Source of the DNA: Malus domestica
Taxonomy: Eukaryota > Streptophyta > Magnoliopsida > Rosales > Rosaceae
DNA: 64,000 nucleotides
Assembly: GCF_042453785.1 (NCBI RefSeq)
Contig: NC_091673.1
Span: forward strand, 7,151,001-7,215,000
Direction of reading: 5' to 3'
Under the pieces are notes generated by a model. The model did no database searches. It was not told the DNA's origin and saw nothing but the letters and a program-made list of their open reading frames with translations. Below, one piece after another: positions 23,801 through 34,860 of this stretch. Positions within the stretch are counted from its first letter, which is position 1, and the number at the start of each line of letters is the position of its first letter. The position numbers and the translations under genes are program-made.

Positions 23801-24356
23801 TCCGCTCTAGCTAATGTGTGCCACGCCCACGTCCGCTCAAATTTACATACTTAAGATTAATGTACTTGTGGTGTTTGCAGGGGCAGGTTTACATACACCC
23901 AGGTTGCATAAAATCATATTCCATCCAGCCACAGGCCTCTGCCTCCTAAAGGTTGGAACCCGTGGCCCTTTGAAGTTAGGTCCATGCTCTCAGACTCAAG
24001 GCTGGACCTATTCATCCACAAAGGTCCTATTGCTGAATAAAAATGAATTCTGCATACAAGCTGATCAACTGAATAAGCCGGCAGTATTGGGAATACCGTG
24101 CACCACCCCAAATTCGCGATGGGAGACCATTTCGGATTCCCAAATGCACCTTCAATCTAAGACCACGGATGGTACTGAAGTTTGCCTGGATGTAGACTCA
24201 GACAAAACCATTGTCACAAATGCCTGCAAATGCTTAAGCGGAGACAGTTCGTGCGACCCCGCAAGCCAGTGGTTCAAAGTCGTGGACAGCTTGATAAATT
24301 CGACGCCATCGAAGGAAGGTCTGGTGAGCGTAAGAAATAAAAAATTAGGCAACTAA
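20862..24356 (+). CDS. Secreted glycoside hydrolase family 5 protein with C-terminal ricin-B-like domain, copy 2
   Basis: Exons 20862-21254, 22672-22919, 23095-23615 and 23881-24356 give 545 residues. Exons 2 and 3 have exactly the lengths of copy 1 (248 and 521 bp). A signal peptide (ending near AVSA) precedes the GH5 barrel. The acid/base Glu sits in SLRNELRGP (about E201) and the nucleophile in FVSEFGVD (about E308); both catalytic motifs are intact. The lectin-like last exon (FHPATGLCLL, CLDVDSD, SQWFKV) differs most at its C-terminus. It is a tandem duplicate of the gene at 11262; shared 3' flanks show that flanking DNA was copied as well. Substrate is unknown. Intron 1 (1417 bp) carries inverted-repeat elements absent from copy 1. 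Confidence 0.93.
21307..21477. mobile_element. Diverged short MITE in GH5 copy 2 intron
   Basis: AAACTAAATGATGCGTC, TAATAAACCAATCATC and CTAGCATTACT resemble the element at 27831-27988. Its left end is eroded. Confidence 0.45.
22236..22519. mobile_element. Inverted-repeat MITE in GH5 copy 2 intron
   Basis: TTGTTTGATAACCATTTCGT at the left and ACGAATTGGTTATTAAACGG at the right are inverted relatives. The interior is A/T-rich with runs of AAAAAT. Non-coding. Confidence 0.6.
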
Positions 24357-25131
24357 TGACCGAAGCTACCAAAGGAGGGTCTTGTACTTTATGTCTAAAG
24401 ACGCAAATATGTGCTTGTAAAATAAAAATGTGGTCACGGCAGATTGAGATGGAAAGTAATTCAGGTTCGCTTTGCATATCAACGATCTTTTTTTTTTGTT
24501 TTTTTGTTAAAAGCCTATATACCGAAGTGGTTGCCTAAAGGAGTAGAAAAAAATTCGAACTGTAATTCATGTCTCTTAAGACGAGCAAACAAGAATGAAA
24601 TCCTAATTATTATGTTTTATTCTGTCTTCACATTTGCCAAATAATCATGCTCTGATACCATGTAAGAAGTAGTAGAATCAGAATTGCATATAACCAATAT
24701 AATTAATGGTCAAGACTTCATATAAACTAGAGACTTGCACACGAATCAGAAAATCATATTTGAGTATTTACTTTCCAATATTAGGCTTGGAGGCGATAGA
24801 TGACCGATTGGTGCACTACTGATTGTATAGTGTTATCGTTATCACCACGTCTTTTGTTTGGCCACACTCAAATAGAGTGGGTCCAATGCAGATGAATCCC
24901 ACTCTTTGTGAGTGTGGCTGGAAAGACGTGGTCCACTGCCAGATCCATTAACTGCCAATATGTCACATTATTCTAATTTCTAGCTGCTAGGATAACAAAG
25001 AAAGCTTGTACTGCCTGTGGTTTTACCATATCAAGTTTATTCCATGGACCAGTTGCCCAAGAAGAACATAGAATAGCAGCCTAGGACTTCCATAAATAGT
25101 TAAAAAATAACTGCTCGACAATTCCTCACAC
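24357..25131. other. Region between convergent GH5 copy 2 and CYP86C genes
   Basis: The first ~300 bp are the GH5-associated 3' flank. A short inverted repeat around 24840-24930 (CACGTCTTT..GGCCACACTC against GAGTGTGGCTGGAAAGACGTG) could form a hairpin. No gene is seen. Confidence 0.5.
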
Positions 25132-26697
25132 TCACACAGTTGTAAGAAACCTAGGCTTGAGAGTCACAAGCAACCCATTCTGCATGTATAGTGTGGTCGT
25201 CAACTTTGGAACAACATTATGTTCTTCAACAACTTTAACCTCATACCTCAACAGAATGGCAGCAGCCACCATTTTCATCTGCATGTAGGCAAACTTCTTC
25301 CCCAAGCACAACCTCGGACCAGCGTTAAACACCGGATACTTGAACTGATTCTCGCTCACAAACGCCCCGTCTTTAATCCATCTTTCAGGCTTAAACTCCA
25401 AGCAATCTCGTCCCCATATGGACTCGATTCGCGCCATGGAGAAAATCGAGTACAGAACCCGGCCTCCCTTTTTCACCATGATGCCGTCAGGGAATACATC
25501 GTCTTCAACAACCTCTTTGATGTCAATTGGCACTGCTGGGTAAAGCCTCAGTGATTCTGACAATGCTGCTTGTAGATACACCATTTTCTTTAGTTCTTCC
25601 ACTGTAAAAATTGGATTTTTCTGACCGTATTCGCGTCCGCCTAAAATGTCGTTGACTTCTTTGAGGATTTTGTTTTCCACTTTTGGGTTTTTTTGCACCA
25701 ACCAAAAGAACCATGCTAAGGCCACAGAGCTTGTGTCCCTCCCAGCTAAAATAAAACTTATGCAGAAATCTATTAGGAACTTATCCGAAAAGCGCTTCTG
25801 TTTTCCTTGTCCTTGTGGGTTTTGATCAGTGTACTCCATAAGCCTAGACAGGAGATCAGACCGATCTTTTAACCCGCTGAGCTTAATTAATTCGTTCCAT
25901 CGTTCTGTCACTACCTTCCCGGCAAAGTCATGCACAATTCCAATTGATTCTTTGAGCCTTCTCTCGTACCCCATTTCGAAGAACTTCATAACCTTCCACA
26001 CAAAAGGTGGAACCATGAACCTGAAGAGAGTCAGTTCAGTGGCTTCTTCGAAAGCTTTCGCGAAAGGAATTTCAGGCAAGTCAAAAGCCAAGCAACCTGG
26101 ATCAATACCAAGAGCCGTGGTGCAAATGTTGTCGAAAGTAAACCGAAGAAGCACTTCTTGGAGATCAACAACACCATTTTTAGAACTCACCACATTCTCC
26201 ATCAACTTCAATAGCTTGTCGTGCACCAAAACTTGCATGGAAAGAAACGAGTGGTCCGAAAACCGGCTCGAATGCATCTCCGAAGTTGCAATTCTTCTCT
26301 GTTCCTTCCACATTTCGCTGTCCGCATTAAAAATCCCATCCCCGAGCAAATCACGAAACCTCTCCCTGTAGTACTGGCCTTTTGGGAAGTTGATAAATCT
26401 TGTTTTGAGCATGTACTCGATTTTCGAAGGATCGATGGTCACAATCCCGTGGGCCCCGCCGAACCACATTCCCCTGAAGCGAAAGGTTCCTCCGGCCCTG
26501 ATCAGAGCTGGGGTTGCCCAATCGTAGATGTTGGATATGTTGAGAAAAAGTGAGGGTGTGATCCCCACTACTGGCCATAGCATTGGACCCTTGTTGGTAA
26601 AATTTTCTAGCAAGCAAGTGAATATGAAAAGACCAAACAGGGCAAGAGCTGCATCCCAGAAACCTACCAAGTTTATAATTTCGGAGAGAAAAAACAT
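25132..26697 (-). CDS. CYP86C: Cytochrome P450, CYP86C-type fatty acid omega-hydroxylase
   Basis: An uninterrupted frame from ATG at 26697 to the stop at 25132 encodes 521 residues, normal for the family. All P450 landmarks are present: an N-terminal hydrophobic ER anchor (residues ~9-29), I-helix AGRDTS (318-323), ESLR (381-384), PERW (437-440) and the haem loop FNAGPRLCLG with Cys464. CYP86 enzymes hydroxylate the terminal carbon of fatty acids for cutin, suberin or related lipids, using NADPH and P450 reductase; the C-subfamily substrate is less defined. The subfamily call rests on sequence feel plus the GLE1-GH5 neighbourhood, which matches the Arabidopsis CYP86C3/C4 locus. The frame opens three codons upstream with TTG, not a start. 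Confidence 0.92.
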   Translation of the reverse strand: MFFLSEIINLVGFWDAALALFGLFIFTCLLENFTNKGPMLWPVVGITPSLFLNISNIYDWATPALIRAGGTFRFRGMWFGGAHGIVTIDPSKIEYMLKTRFINFPKGQYYRERFRDLLGDGIFNADSEMWKEQRRIATSEMHSSRFSDHSFLSMQVLVHDKLLKLMENVVSSKNGVVDLQEVLLRFTFDNICTTALGIDPGCLAFDLPEIPFAKAFEEATELTLFRFMVPPFVWKVMKFFEMGYERRLKESIGIVHDFAGKVVTERWNELIKLSGLKDRSDLLSRLMEYTDQNPQGQGKQKRFSDKFLIDFCISFILAGRDTSSVALAWFFWLVQKNPKVENKILKEVNDILGGREYGQKNPIFTVEELKKMVYLQAALSESLRLYPAVPIDIKEVVEDDVFPDGIMVKKGGRVLYSIFSMARIESIWGRDCLEFKPERWIKDGAFVSENQFKYPVFNAGPRLCLGKKFAYMQMKMVAAAILLRYEVKVVEEHNVVPKLTTTLYMQNGLLVTLKPRFLTTV

Positions 26698-26837
26698 GTT
26701 TGTCAATTATTCTTTTGTGAGCTTAGTACTTGAGAAATGAAGTTTTTAAGGTTGCTAGTTTCATATGAAATGTGCCGCCTGCTTTTTTGACCCAAGTAGA
26801 GGATAAATTTTTCATTGGGCTCAAAATAGGGATGGTA

Positions 26838-27000
26838 CATCACGTGCCATTGAATAAGCGGAGGGAAATTTTATTTTTCAAGTTGTTAATTTTTTAACAT
26901 AAGTATCTCATCACTTGCTTTACAAAAAAATATCATCACTTGTATAGTGACACGTGATGTTCTACTCTATGTTCGGGCACAGTGAAATATCCCTCCACAT
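26838..27000. mobile_element. Short inverted-repeat element upstream of CYP86C
   Basis: ACATCACGTGCCATTGAATAAG near 26838 and AGTGACACGTGATGTTC near 26945 are inverted relatives, with AGGGAAATTTTA / GAAATATCCCT at the flanks. Non-coding; ends approximate. Confidence 0.45.
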
Positions 27001-27033
27001 GGAGGGATTAAATTAGAGATTCTTTGGCCGCAT

Positions 27034-27207
27034 GAGGAATTTTTCTAAATGTCATGTAGTCAAGCGGGTATTCCACGTGTCATAAAATAAGTGAAGAGAT
27101 GAGAAAAAATATATCATTTTTCACTTGTATTATGACATATATGTAGAGAACCGCTTGAATACTCGGCACTTGGAAAAATCTCTCCGGGCATATACTATGT
27201 ATTGAGA
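27034..27207. mobile_element. Short inverted-repeat MITE
   Basis: GAGGAATTTTTCTAAATGTC with TCAAGCGGG is mirrored by CCGCTTGAATACTCGGCA and GGAAAAATCTCTC. About 170 bp, non-coding. Confidence 0.65.
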
Positions 27208-27830
27208 GATTTTTCAGTGTAATTCTTGTTGAGAATAGATCTCATTTGATGGGAGGAGTGTCCTTAATTACGCTTTCATTATGGTTGTACAAAACAACAA
27301 TGACTTAAAATACGTTCGTATCACCTCAAGGGTTTATAGGTCGGCTCCATAATGGCAATTAATTCTATAGTGTATCCCCAATTTTCTTTAACTCTCTCCA
27401 CATACATTATGACAGGTGATGTATTGGCTTGTGTTTTGCGTATATGAAAAAATCTCTCATACTTTACTGTGCTTATTTCGTTTTGAATAAAGCATGTTCT
27501 CCGAGGAAAGAGAATCAAATTAGCGAGAGAATAAAGTGGGAAGGAGTTGAAGTAATAAAGGAGATCAATAAGTTGGGTGGCAATTAAGTAGATGTGGTTA
27601 GCATGTTAATCCGTCGAACTAGATGTGTTTAAAATGTTAACGTAAATATCAAAAGCTATGCTTGACCAACTTTAATTATAAACTTCTCAACTATAATTTT
27701 TTGCTTAAGTAAACATTTTTGGAAATCCCTTAAATAAAAGCGATACAGGAGAAAAGGAAAGACAACTACTCGTTTATCAAGCAATGGTAGTGGTTGGGCA
27801 TTAACCTTAAACAACGCAACAGAAAACGAA
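27208..27830. other. Intergenic, nothing recognised
   Basis: Only short frames without recognisable motifs and no paired repeat ends. Confidence 0.4.
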
Positions 27831-27988
27831 GAGTAATGCTAGGGAGTCAAAATTTATAAACTAAATTTTGTAAACCAAATGATGTGGACGTTGATTATTG
27901 AACTATTACTTAAGTATTGATTAATGTGTTTATTTCTTATTGGTGAAACATCATTTGGTTTAAAAATTTGGTCTCCCTAACATTACTC
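27831..27988. mobile_element. 158-bp MITE, best copy of its family here
   Basis: Ends GAGTAATGCTAGGGAG and, inverted, GAGTAATGTTAGGGAG. Inside, AACCAAATGATGTGG and ACATCATTTGGTT form a second inverted pair. Related eroded copies lie at 21307 and 28229. Confidence 0.75.
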
Positions 27989-28228
27989 GGAAAAAAACAC
28001 AACTACTCATTTATCATTTCGAATAGCTAAATAAAAATCCTATAAAGTGAATTAGAATCAAATTCAATTGACGATGGATGAAGAACCTCATTATATGCTA
28101 CATTATCATTTTAAATAATCAAAGTTTAATTGTCTAATAAATTATGATAGTTGTTATTCGCTCTCTAAAAATGTTATATACACTCTAAATATATAACTCA
28201 CAAATAAAAGTTTGTATAGCTAAAAAGA

Positions 28229-28396
28229 GTGTACGATGACAATCTTTTTTTAAACCAAATTGTAAACCGAACGATGTGTTACCGATAAAAAACAAGCACG
28301 TTAATCGACATTTAATTAATAATTAATTATCTACAACCACATCATTTGATCTTTGCAAATTTAGTTTAAAATATTTCATCTCCCTATCATTCCACT
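28229..28396. mobile_element. Eroded relative of the 158-bp MITE
   Basis: TTTAAACCAAATTGTAAACC, ACGATGTG, CACATCATTTGATC and TCATCTCCCTATCATTCC follow the order of the 27831 copy, with many differences. Confidence 0.55.
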
Positions 28397-28896
28397 ATTT
28401 TTAATTATTAATAACATAACCCCAAATTTTTTATCTAATTCTACCGGGGATATCCTTCTACCAGACTGCCATTTAACAATTCGCATCTCCAAATTAATTT
28501 GTATTTTGCCGAAGAGATAGGATGCATCGTTTTGGGGGGTAATCTAAAGTTGTAATGACCTAGGGATAATCTCATACTCTCCTTATAAAAAAGGGTATCT
28601 CAGACTCTCACTTAAGTTTCTGAAGGCATATTAAAATAGAATTTCTCTGCAAGAAGGGTATTCTGTATGAAAATGTATGTTACTGATCCAAATGTGTTGA
28701 GGTTGCACTTAAGAACAAAATTTAACAAGAAATTATATTACTATAACGTTTAGTCGTAGACGTGGATACAGATCATTATATACTTTGTTGTACTCAACTT
28801 TAAATTGACGCTACATATGTTTGTTGATTAAAAGAAAAAAAAGGACGACATCTTTGTAAGATGACACAAATGAGCCCCATCAAAGAGTTTTATTTC
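28397..28896. other. Intergenic DNA left of the LTR element
   Basis: No gene is seen. Its last five bases ATTTC (28892-28896) are the target duplicated by the LTR retrotransposon. Confidence 0.5.
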
Positions 28897-29409
28897 TGTT
28901 GATGCACAAAATCAGCGAAGACTTTGGTACAACAGAAAGTGTCAGGTTTTGTGACCTTCGCTTGGTTGCTTCCGTCACTAGTGAGGATAAGTACGTAAAT
29001 GAATAGAGACAGAGAAGCAAACACAGGATGTACGTGGTTCACCCAGATTGGCTACGTCCACGGAGTAGAGGAGTTCTTATTAGTAGTGAAGGGCTTACAC
29101 AAGTACAAAGGATCAAGCTCTCAATTTAGTGAGTTCTTGTGAATGATTTAACACAAAATGGCATTAGGCAATATTGTGGGGGAATGACCCCTATTTATAG
29201 AAAAACTTGTAGCTTTGTCACATTGACATGTGTCATGTTATGATTGGTTCTTGATGTTGACACGTGCTGCGCTCTGATTGGCTTCTAATCTTGACACGTG
29301 TCGAGTAGTGATTGGCCTCCTGGTCGGAGGGGAACTCTTCTGGGTCCTTGACAGTATAGCGTTGGCCGGTGCTCGGTAGTTTCGGGATTGGTCAAGTATG
29401 GTACAAACA
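28897..29409 (-). repeat. 3' LTR of the 7.9-kb element
   Basis: Identical in length to the 5' LTR with one apparent substitution. Confidence 0.95.
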
Positions 29410-29424
29410 GTGCTCCCCTAAGTT
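29410..29424 (-). other. Polypurine tract of the 7.9-kb element
   Basis: On the minus strand AACTTAGGGGAGCAC lies immediately before the 3' LTR. Confidence 0.65.
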
Positions 29425-31520
29425 CCCGAGTGAGGGAAACTCCTCGGTTGGGGACTTGCAAGATCCAATCCCTTGAGTAATCACAAAACTTCTAAGTACC
29501 GAAGTGTGGTCTGATCTTCATCTGCCCTTCTCTGGAAGTACCTTTCCTCCATCCGGGAATGGTGTACTTAGCTGATGTTGACGCACAAGGTAATGTATCA
29601 ATTTCACTTAAAGCTTAGTTGTAGTTTCGGGCTTAGTCAAGTGTGATACAAACCCTATAGTAGGAGTCCCCCAAGTCGCCGAGCTAGGAGATCTGCCGAA
29701 AGAGGTGACAGACAAGGTAAGCAGTCAAACTTCCAAGTAAGCAACCCAGGATCAGAGGTTTGACTTCGGCTTCCGGTTGATTGTTCTCCTTCTCCTTGTC
29801 TCTCATTCAACTGCCAGGATAAGGAGAAGCAAATGGATAAGAGATGATATGAGATACTTTTGCTTTTGAAGAAGTAACTTTCCACAGGCTTATTCTTGAA
29901 CTGTGCTGGAGGGTTTTCTGGTGCCCTTCAGAGTATAAGGCCGACTCAAAAATTTGAGGGTCAAAACAAGTCCATCAAATCTAGAGTACGTTCAACCTTG
30001 ATGATATGGGATACTTTTGCTGTTGACGGAATAATGAATGTGGTATGGAAAGGTGTCGTGCTGTAGTGATCTGTTTCAGCTCACCGTTGAACCTTCTGCT
30101 TCAATCTTTTGCATGGCAGAAGTGGTGTGCAACCTTTGCATTTTAATGGTCCTTCAGAACATTCCTTCATAGTGACTCATCCACGCTTGGCAGCTTCAGT
30201 GTAAAGAGCCAATATCTGATCAACTGTCATGAGGTATTTGCCGGTGGAATTCGTGACCTTGACAGCAGTTGAGGATGAGTACTCGAGAGCAATGCTAAGT
30301 AAGCAACCAGGCAAAGGCTCCAGGCAGTCAGTTCCAAATTGGAGGTTTGATTTCAGGTTCCGACTGACTGCTCTCTTTCTCCTTGTCCTGCAGGTGTGGA
30401 CAAGGACAAAGACAAAGATAGGGAGAAAGCATGATATGGGATACTCTTGCTTTCGACCCTGATGATATGAGATACTCTTGTTCTTGGTGTGGCTTATTTG
30501 CTGAGGTATTATCGGGGGGAAATAAAGCTGAGTATTTCGAGAGGTTATGTTGAGGGTGCCTTTTCGAATGCGAGAAAAGGTTGAGCATTTTTGCAGGTTT
30601 GCCTGTCCGTTGAGGAGGGAGGTCAATGTATATAGGGATTTCCCAATAACAAGTAGTAATGCTATTCCTTTACCCTTCTTGGTCACAGCAATGTAGTGGG
30701 AGCTGCCAGCTTCACGTGTTTTAATTTTGTCAGAGCACTTTGAAAAAGTGGTATGTGGTATCTGGAAAGCTGATGTTACGTGTGAAGATTACAGACAAGC
30801 TTTATCTAAGGAAATCTGGCTCTCGAAGTTCTGAGAGTTGTGCCTCTTCGGTTTTCGAACAAGCAATCCCGTCGAGGATCTGACTCTCGAGATTCGGAAA
30901 GCGGTGCTACTCCGGTTTTTGAGAAAGTAATTATGTTGGGAGTCTTTTCTCGAATGTGAGTAAAGGTTGGACGTTCTTGCCAACCTGTCTTGCCGCAAAA
31001 CACGGAGGTCGACACACATAGGGACTTTCCAGTTGTCAAGCAGTGGTGCTGTTCCTTTACCCTTATGGGTAATAGTAGGGTAGCTGGAACTTCGAAATTC
31101 TCGTGCCTAAACTTTGTCAGAGATCTTTGATAAAGTTATATGTGGTACCCGAGGAGTTGATGGTGCATATGGAGAGCGGTGATTGAACAGTAAGATTCAC
31201 GTGCTTTCTACTTCACCAGAAATCTTCGACAGATTGCCCGTAATTTCCGCAAAGCTGAGTGTGCATGTGACAGGTGCTGAAGAGGCTGAAAAAGCAGGTG
31301 CTTCTTCGATTTCTGAGATCGGCCCTCGTGGTCTCTGAGCAGCCCAGCTTTTGAGAAAACAAACGCCTCTTCGATTTCTGAAGCTCCGTCGAGTGCAGAT
31401 TTTTATAGAGGCTGGCATTAAGTTCCACAGCACACTTGAATCTCTACCAGTAGAAGCTCATTTCTTGCACTTCTAAGATCTTGATTTGTCTGACCTCTTC
31501 CCTCTTCAACACATTTGAAA
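29425..31520. other. Long non-coding interior of the 7.9-kb element
   Basis: About 2 kb without a convincing gene. Short phrases recur (GATATGGGATACT at 30004 and 30434; TCCCGAGTGAGG at 29424 and again at 32415), suggesting internal duplication. Short open frames share no recognisable motif. Confidence 0.6.
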
Positions 31521-32195
31521 ATGTCTGGACCCTCCGACCGTCGTTTTGACTTGAACCTTGGAGAAGAGACAGCCACGCCTTCTCCAGACAACATATGGCG
31601 CCCATCCTTCATATCCCCTACTGGTCCTCTTACCGTTGGGGATTCTGTGATGAAGAATGATATGACCGCTGCAGTGGTGGCCAGGAACCTTCTCACTCCC
31701 AAAGATAACAGACTACTTTCCAAACGGTCTGATGAGTTGGCTGTTAAGGACTCTCTGGCTCTTAGTGTTCAGTGTGCAGGTTCTGTGTCTAATATGGCCC
31801 AACGCCTATTTGCTAGAACCCGCCAAGTTGAATCATTGGCTGCTGAAGTGATGAGTCTCAAACAGGAGATTAGAGGGCTCAAGCATGAGAATAAGCAGTT
31901 GCACCGGCTCGCCCATGACTATGCTACAAACATGAAGAGGAAGCTTGACCAGATGAAGGAATCTGATGGTAAGGTTTTACTTGATCATCAGCGGTTTGTG
32001 GGTTTGTTCCAAAGGCATTTATTGCCTTCGTCCTCTGGGGCTGTACCTGGTAATGAAGCTTCAAATGATGAACCTCCAATGCCTCCTCCTTCTGGGGTTT
32101 TGTCAAGTACTGAGGCTCCGGATAACCACCCTCCAGTGCTTTCTCTTTCTGGGGCTCTACCGACTGCTGAGACTTCCCCTAAGCAACCTTTGTGA
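31521..32195 (+). CDS. Antisense ORF of the LTR element (coiled-coil protein of unknown function)
   Basis: ATG at 31521 opens 224 codons ending at 32195 on the strand opposite gag, between the tandem repeats and the 3' LTR. The product starts FDLNLGEETATPSP, has a central coiled coil (VESLAAEVMSLKQEIRG, LKHENKQLHRLA) and ends in Pro/Ser-rich imperfect repeats (PPSGVL, LSLSGALPTAE). It is the longest uninterrupted frame from an ATG inside the element, which suggests recent constraint or very recent amplification. Extra ORFs, some antisense, are known in the Tat lineage between pol and the 3' LTR; assignment here is inference. The frame can be extended two codons upstream only by a TTG. Confidence 0.6.
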   Translation: MSGPSDRRFDLNLGEETATPSPDNIWRPSFISPTGPLTVGDSVMKNDMTAAVVARNLLTPKDNRLLSKRSDELAVKDSLALSVQCAGSVSNMAQRLFARTRQVESLAAEVMSLKQEIRGLKHENKQLHRLAHDYATNMKRKLDQMKESDGKVLLDHQRFVGLFQRHLLPSSSGAVPGNEASNDEPPMPPPSGVLSSTEAPDNHPPVLSLSGALPTAETSPKQPL

Positions 32196-32937
32196 AGGCT
32201 CCCTTTTGTTTGTTTATTTTGACTCATGTATATGTACATATTTGTGGCTTATCGAAAATATTAATAAATAAGCTTTGCTTCATTTCAACATATTGTGTTA
32301 AATACACCAAAGCCTTCTTCATAAAGTTCTTTGAATTTTTGCTTTTGTTGAAACCTGTATTGTTGAAGCTTTGTGAGTGAAGCATGTAGTTTGAGGTAGT
32401 GTTCCCTTAATTTCCCGAGTGAGGAAAACTTCTCGGTTGGAGACTTAAAAAATCCAAGTCACTGAGTGGTTGTGAGACTGCCGAGTATCAAGGTGCAGTA
32501 GCATATGGTGGGAGTCCCCCAAGTCTTCAGGCGAAGAGAGTTGCCGAATGAGGTGTCTAGCTAGTAGTCAATGTCATGAGTAGGAAAACTTCACTTGTTT
32601 CTTTTCGAAGTGGTAACCCAGGGCTCTTTCTTCATATATTGTTTTTTGTTATGAAGATGTGTTAGGCCCAAAGAAGTGGAGGCCTAGGCCCTTTTTTTTT
32701 TTTTTTTACTCCCTCCCTTTTTCTTTGGAATGTTTATACAGATATCTATAATGTGGCCTTTGTCATGATTTTGGAGGATGGGTGTATTCGAATCCAATGA
32801 GGGGTAGGGTATGACTCATTATCATGTGCCATGATTTTGTCTTCCTTTAGCTTTTTTTTTTACTTTGCTTTACCATTTTTGCTTTCCTTTAGTCTTCCTT
32901 TAGCTTTTCTTCAATATAACACCATTTTCTGTGGCTC

Positions 32938-33540
32938 AGATCGCAAAACCATCTTCATGAAAGTTGTTCCTTAGCTCGTGAACTACAACATATCCGAATT
33001 GGAGATCCATCGGAGCAGTACAACTCCAGAAATTCAGGTATGATGAGTGATTGTTCGTCATTTGTATATCAACGCGTCAGACTTGTTGTGAGCTTCAAAA
33101 ACTCCATTTTCTCTTGCTCAGATCAACATACTTTCTTCATTGAAGTTGTTCCTCAGCTTGTGAACTACAACATATCCAAATTTGAGATCCCTCGGAGCAG
33201 TATAACTCCAGAAATCCAGGTATGATGAATGACTGGTTATTATTTTTCTGTCAACCCGTCAGATTTGTTGTGAGCTTTGAAACTCTATTTTCTCTTGCTC
33301 AGATCAGCATGCTTTCTTCATTGAAGTTGTTCCTCAGCTTGTGAACTACAACATATCCAAATTTGAGATCCCTCGGAGCAGTATAACTCCAGAAATCCAG
33401 GTATGATGAATGACTGGTTATTATTTTTCTGTCAACCCGTCAGATTTGTTGTGAGCTTTGAAACTCTATTTTCTCTTGTTCAGATCGGTATGCTTTCTTC
33501 ATTGAAGTTGTTCCTCATCGTCTCTTTCATAACATATCAA
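32938..33540. repeat. 181-bp tandem repeats, about 3.3 copies
   Basis: Units start at CAGATC near 32938, 33119, 33300 and 33481. Each contains AAGTTGTTCCT.AGCT, GTGAACTACAACATATCC and CTCCAGAAAT.CAGGTATGAT. Copies 2 and 3 are nearly identical and the first is more diverged. They are non-coding and end in a truncated copy. Confidence 0.9.
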
Positions 33541-34077
33541 AAATTCAGAATGAACTAATGGTTAAATATTTCCAGATCTTCGAAACATCACAGCAGCTTC
33601 GAAATCTGCAAGAATCCGACTGTCATGTTTGGAGCTTCAACACTTTAATTTCCGTCGCTCAAACAGAAATGGTTCCTTCTTGAAAGTTGTTCATATGCTC
33701 AAGAACTATAGGGCGTCCAAAATTCAGCTCCATTGGAGAAGAGCAGAGGTTGCAGAAATTTGATAGATGAAAGGAGGCGGAAGAGGGAGAGAGAGAAAAA
33801 GTCTCTTGGGTTGGATTTCTATTTTGGGGCAGATTCCAATTTTTGTAGCACCTTCATTATTGATGAATTGCTTGTACTTTTGTCCATTATGAAACTTGGG
33901 ACTTTGGCTTGTTGTTGGATCTATTATAATATGTTTGGGAACATATATAAGTGAATAAATAAGAAGGAAAATTTTGGGCCCTTATGGGTGTAAAACAAAA
34001 AATGTTTATGTTTACCCAAGTGTTTTTGTACAAGTTCAAGGGCATCTTGGGTTTTGTGAACAAAATTTGTTTATTTG

Positions 34078-34860
34078 GAGCAAGGTTTTGTGTTGAAGCT
34101 TTGTAGGTGAAGCTTTGGTGTTGAAGCTTTCTAGGTGAAGCTTTGATGGTGAAGCTTTGTAGATGAAGCTTTGTAGATGAAGCTTTCTAGGTGAAGCTTT
34201 GATGGTGAAGCTTTGATGGTGAAAGTATGTAGAGGGAGCTTTCTAGGTGAAGCTTTTTTAGGTGAAGCTGTGTAGGTGAAGCTTTTTTAAGTGAAGCTTT
34301 TTGGGTGAAGCTTTGTGGGTGAAGCTTTTTAGGTGAAGCTTTGTGGGTGAAGCTTTTTTAGGTGAAGCTGTTTGGGTGAAGCTTTTTGGAGGTGAAGTTT
34401 TTTTTTTTTTGGGTGAAGCTTTTTTAGGTGAAGCTTTTTGGGTGAAACTTTTTGGATGAAGCTTTGATGGTGAAGCTTTGTAGATGAAGCTTTGTAGATG
34501 AAGCTTTCTAGGTGAAGCTTTGATGGTGAAGCTTTGATGGTGAAAGTATGTAGAGGGAGCTTTCTAGGTGAAGCTTTTTTAGGTGAAGCTGTGTAGGTGA
34601 AGCTTTTTTAAGTGAAGCTTTTCGGGTGAAGTTTTTTGGGTGAAGCTTTGTGGGTGAAGCTTTTTAGGTGAAGCTTTGTGGGTGAAGCTTTTTTAGGTGA
34701 AGCTGTTTGGGTGAAGCTTTTTGGAGGTGAAGTTTTTTTTTTTTTTTGGGTGAAGCTTTTTTAGGTGAAGCTTTTTGGGTGAAACTTTTTGGATGAAGCT
34801 TTTTGGGTGAAGTTTTGGAGGTGAAGCTTTTCGGGTGAAGCTTTTTGGATGAAGCTGTTT
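34078..34860. repeat. AAGCTT-rich tandem array with a 320-bp higher-order duplication
   Basis: Units of about 12-16 bp, GGTGAAGCTTT with small variations, run for nearly 800 bp. A larger block beginning GATGGTGAAGCTTTGTAG at 34145 repeats at 34465, including its poly-T interruption. A related array with the opposite strand reading occurs in the second LTR element at 56490-56670. Confidence 0.9.

Noticed and set aside
26698-26706. Longer N-terminus for the P450 starting at 26706
   Set aside because: The first codon there is TTG; the first ATG is at 26697 and fits the family length.
30177-30686. 169-codon minus-strand frame in the 7.9-kb element
   Set aside because: No family motif, begins at no convincing start, and lies in the non-coding interior.
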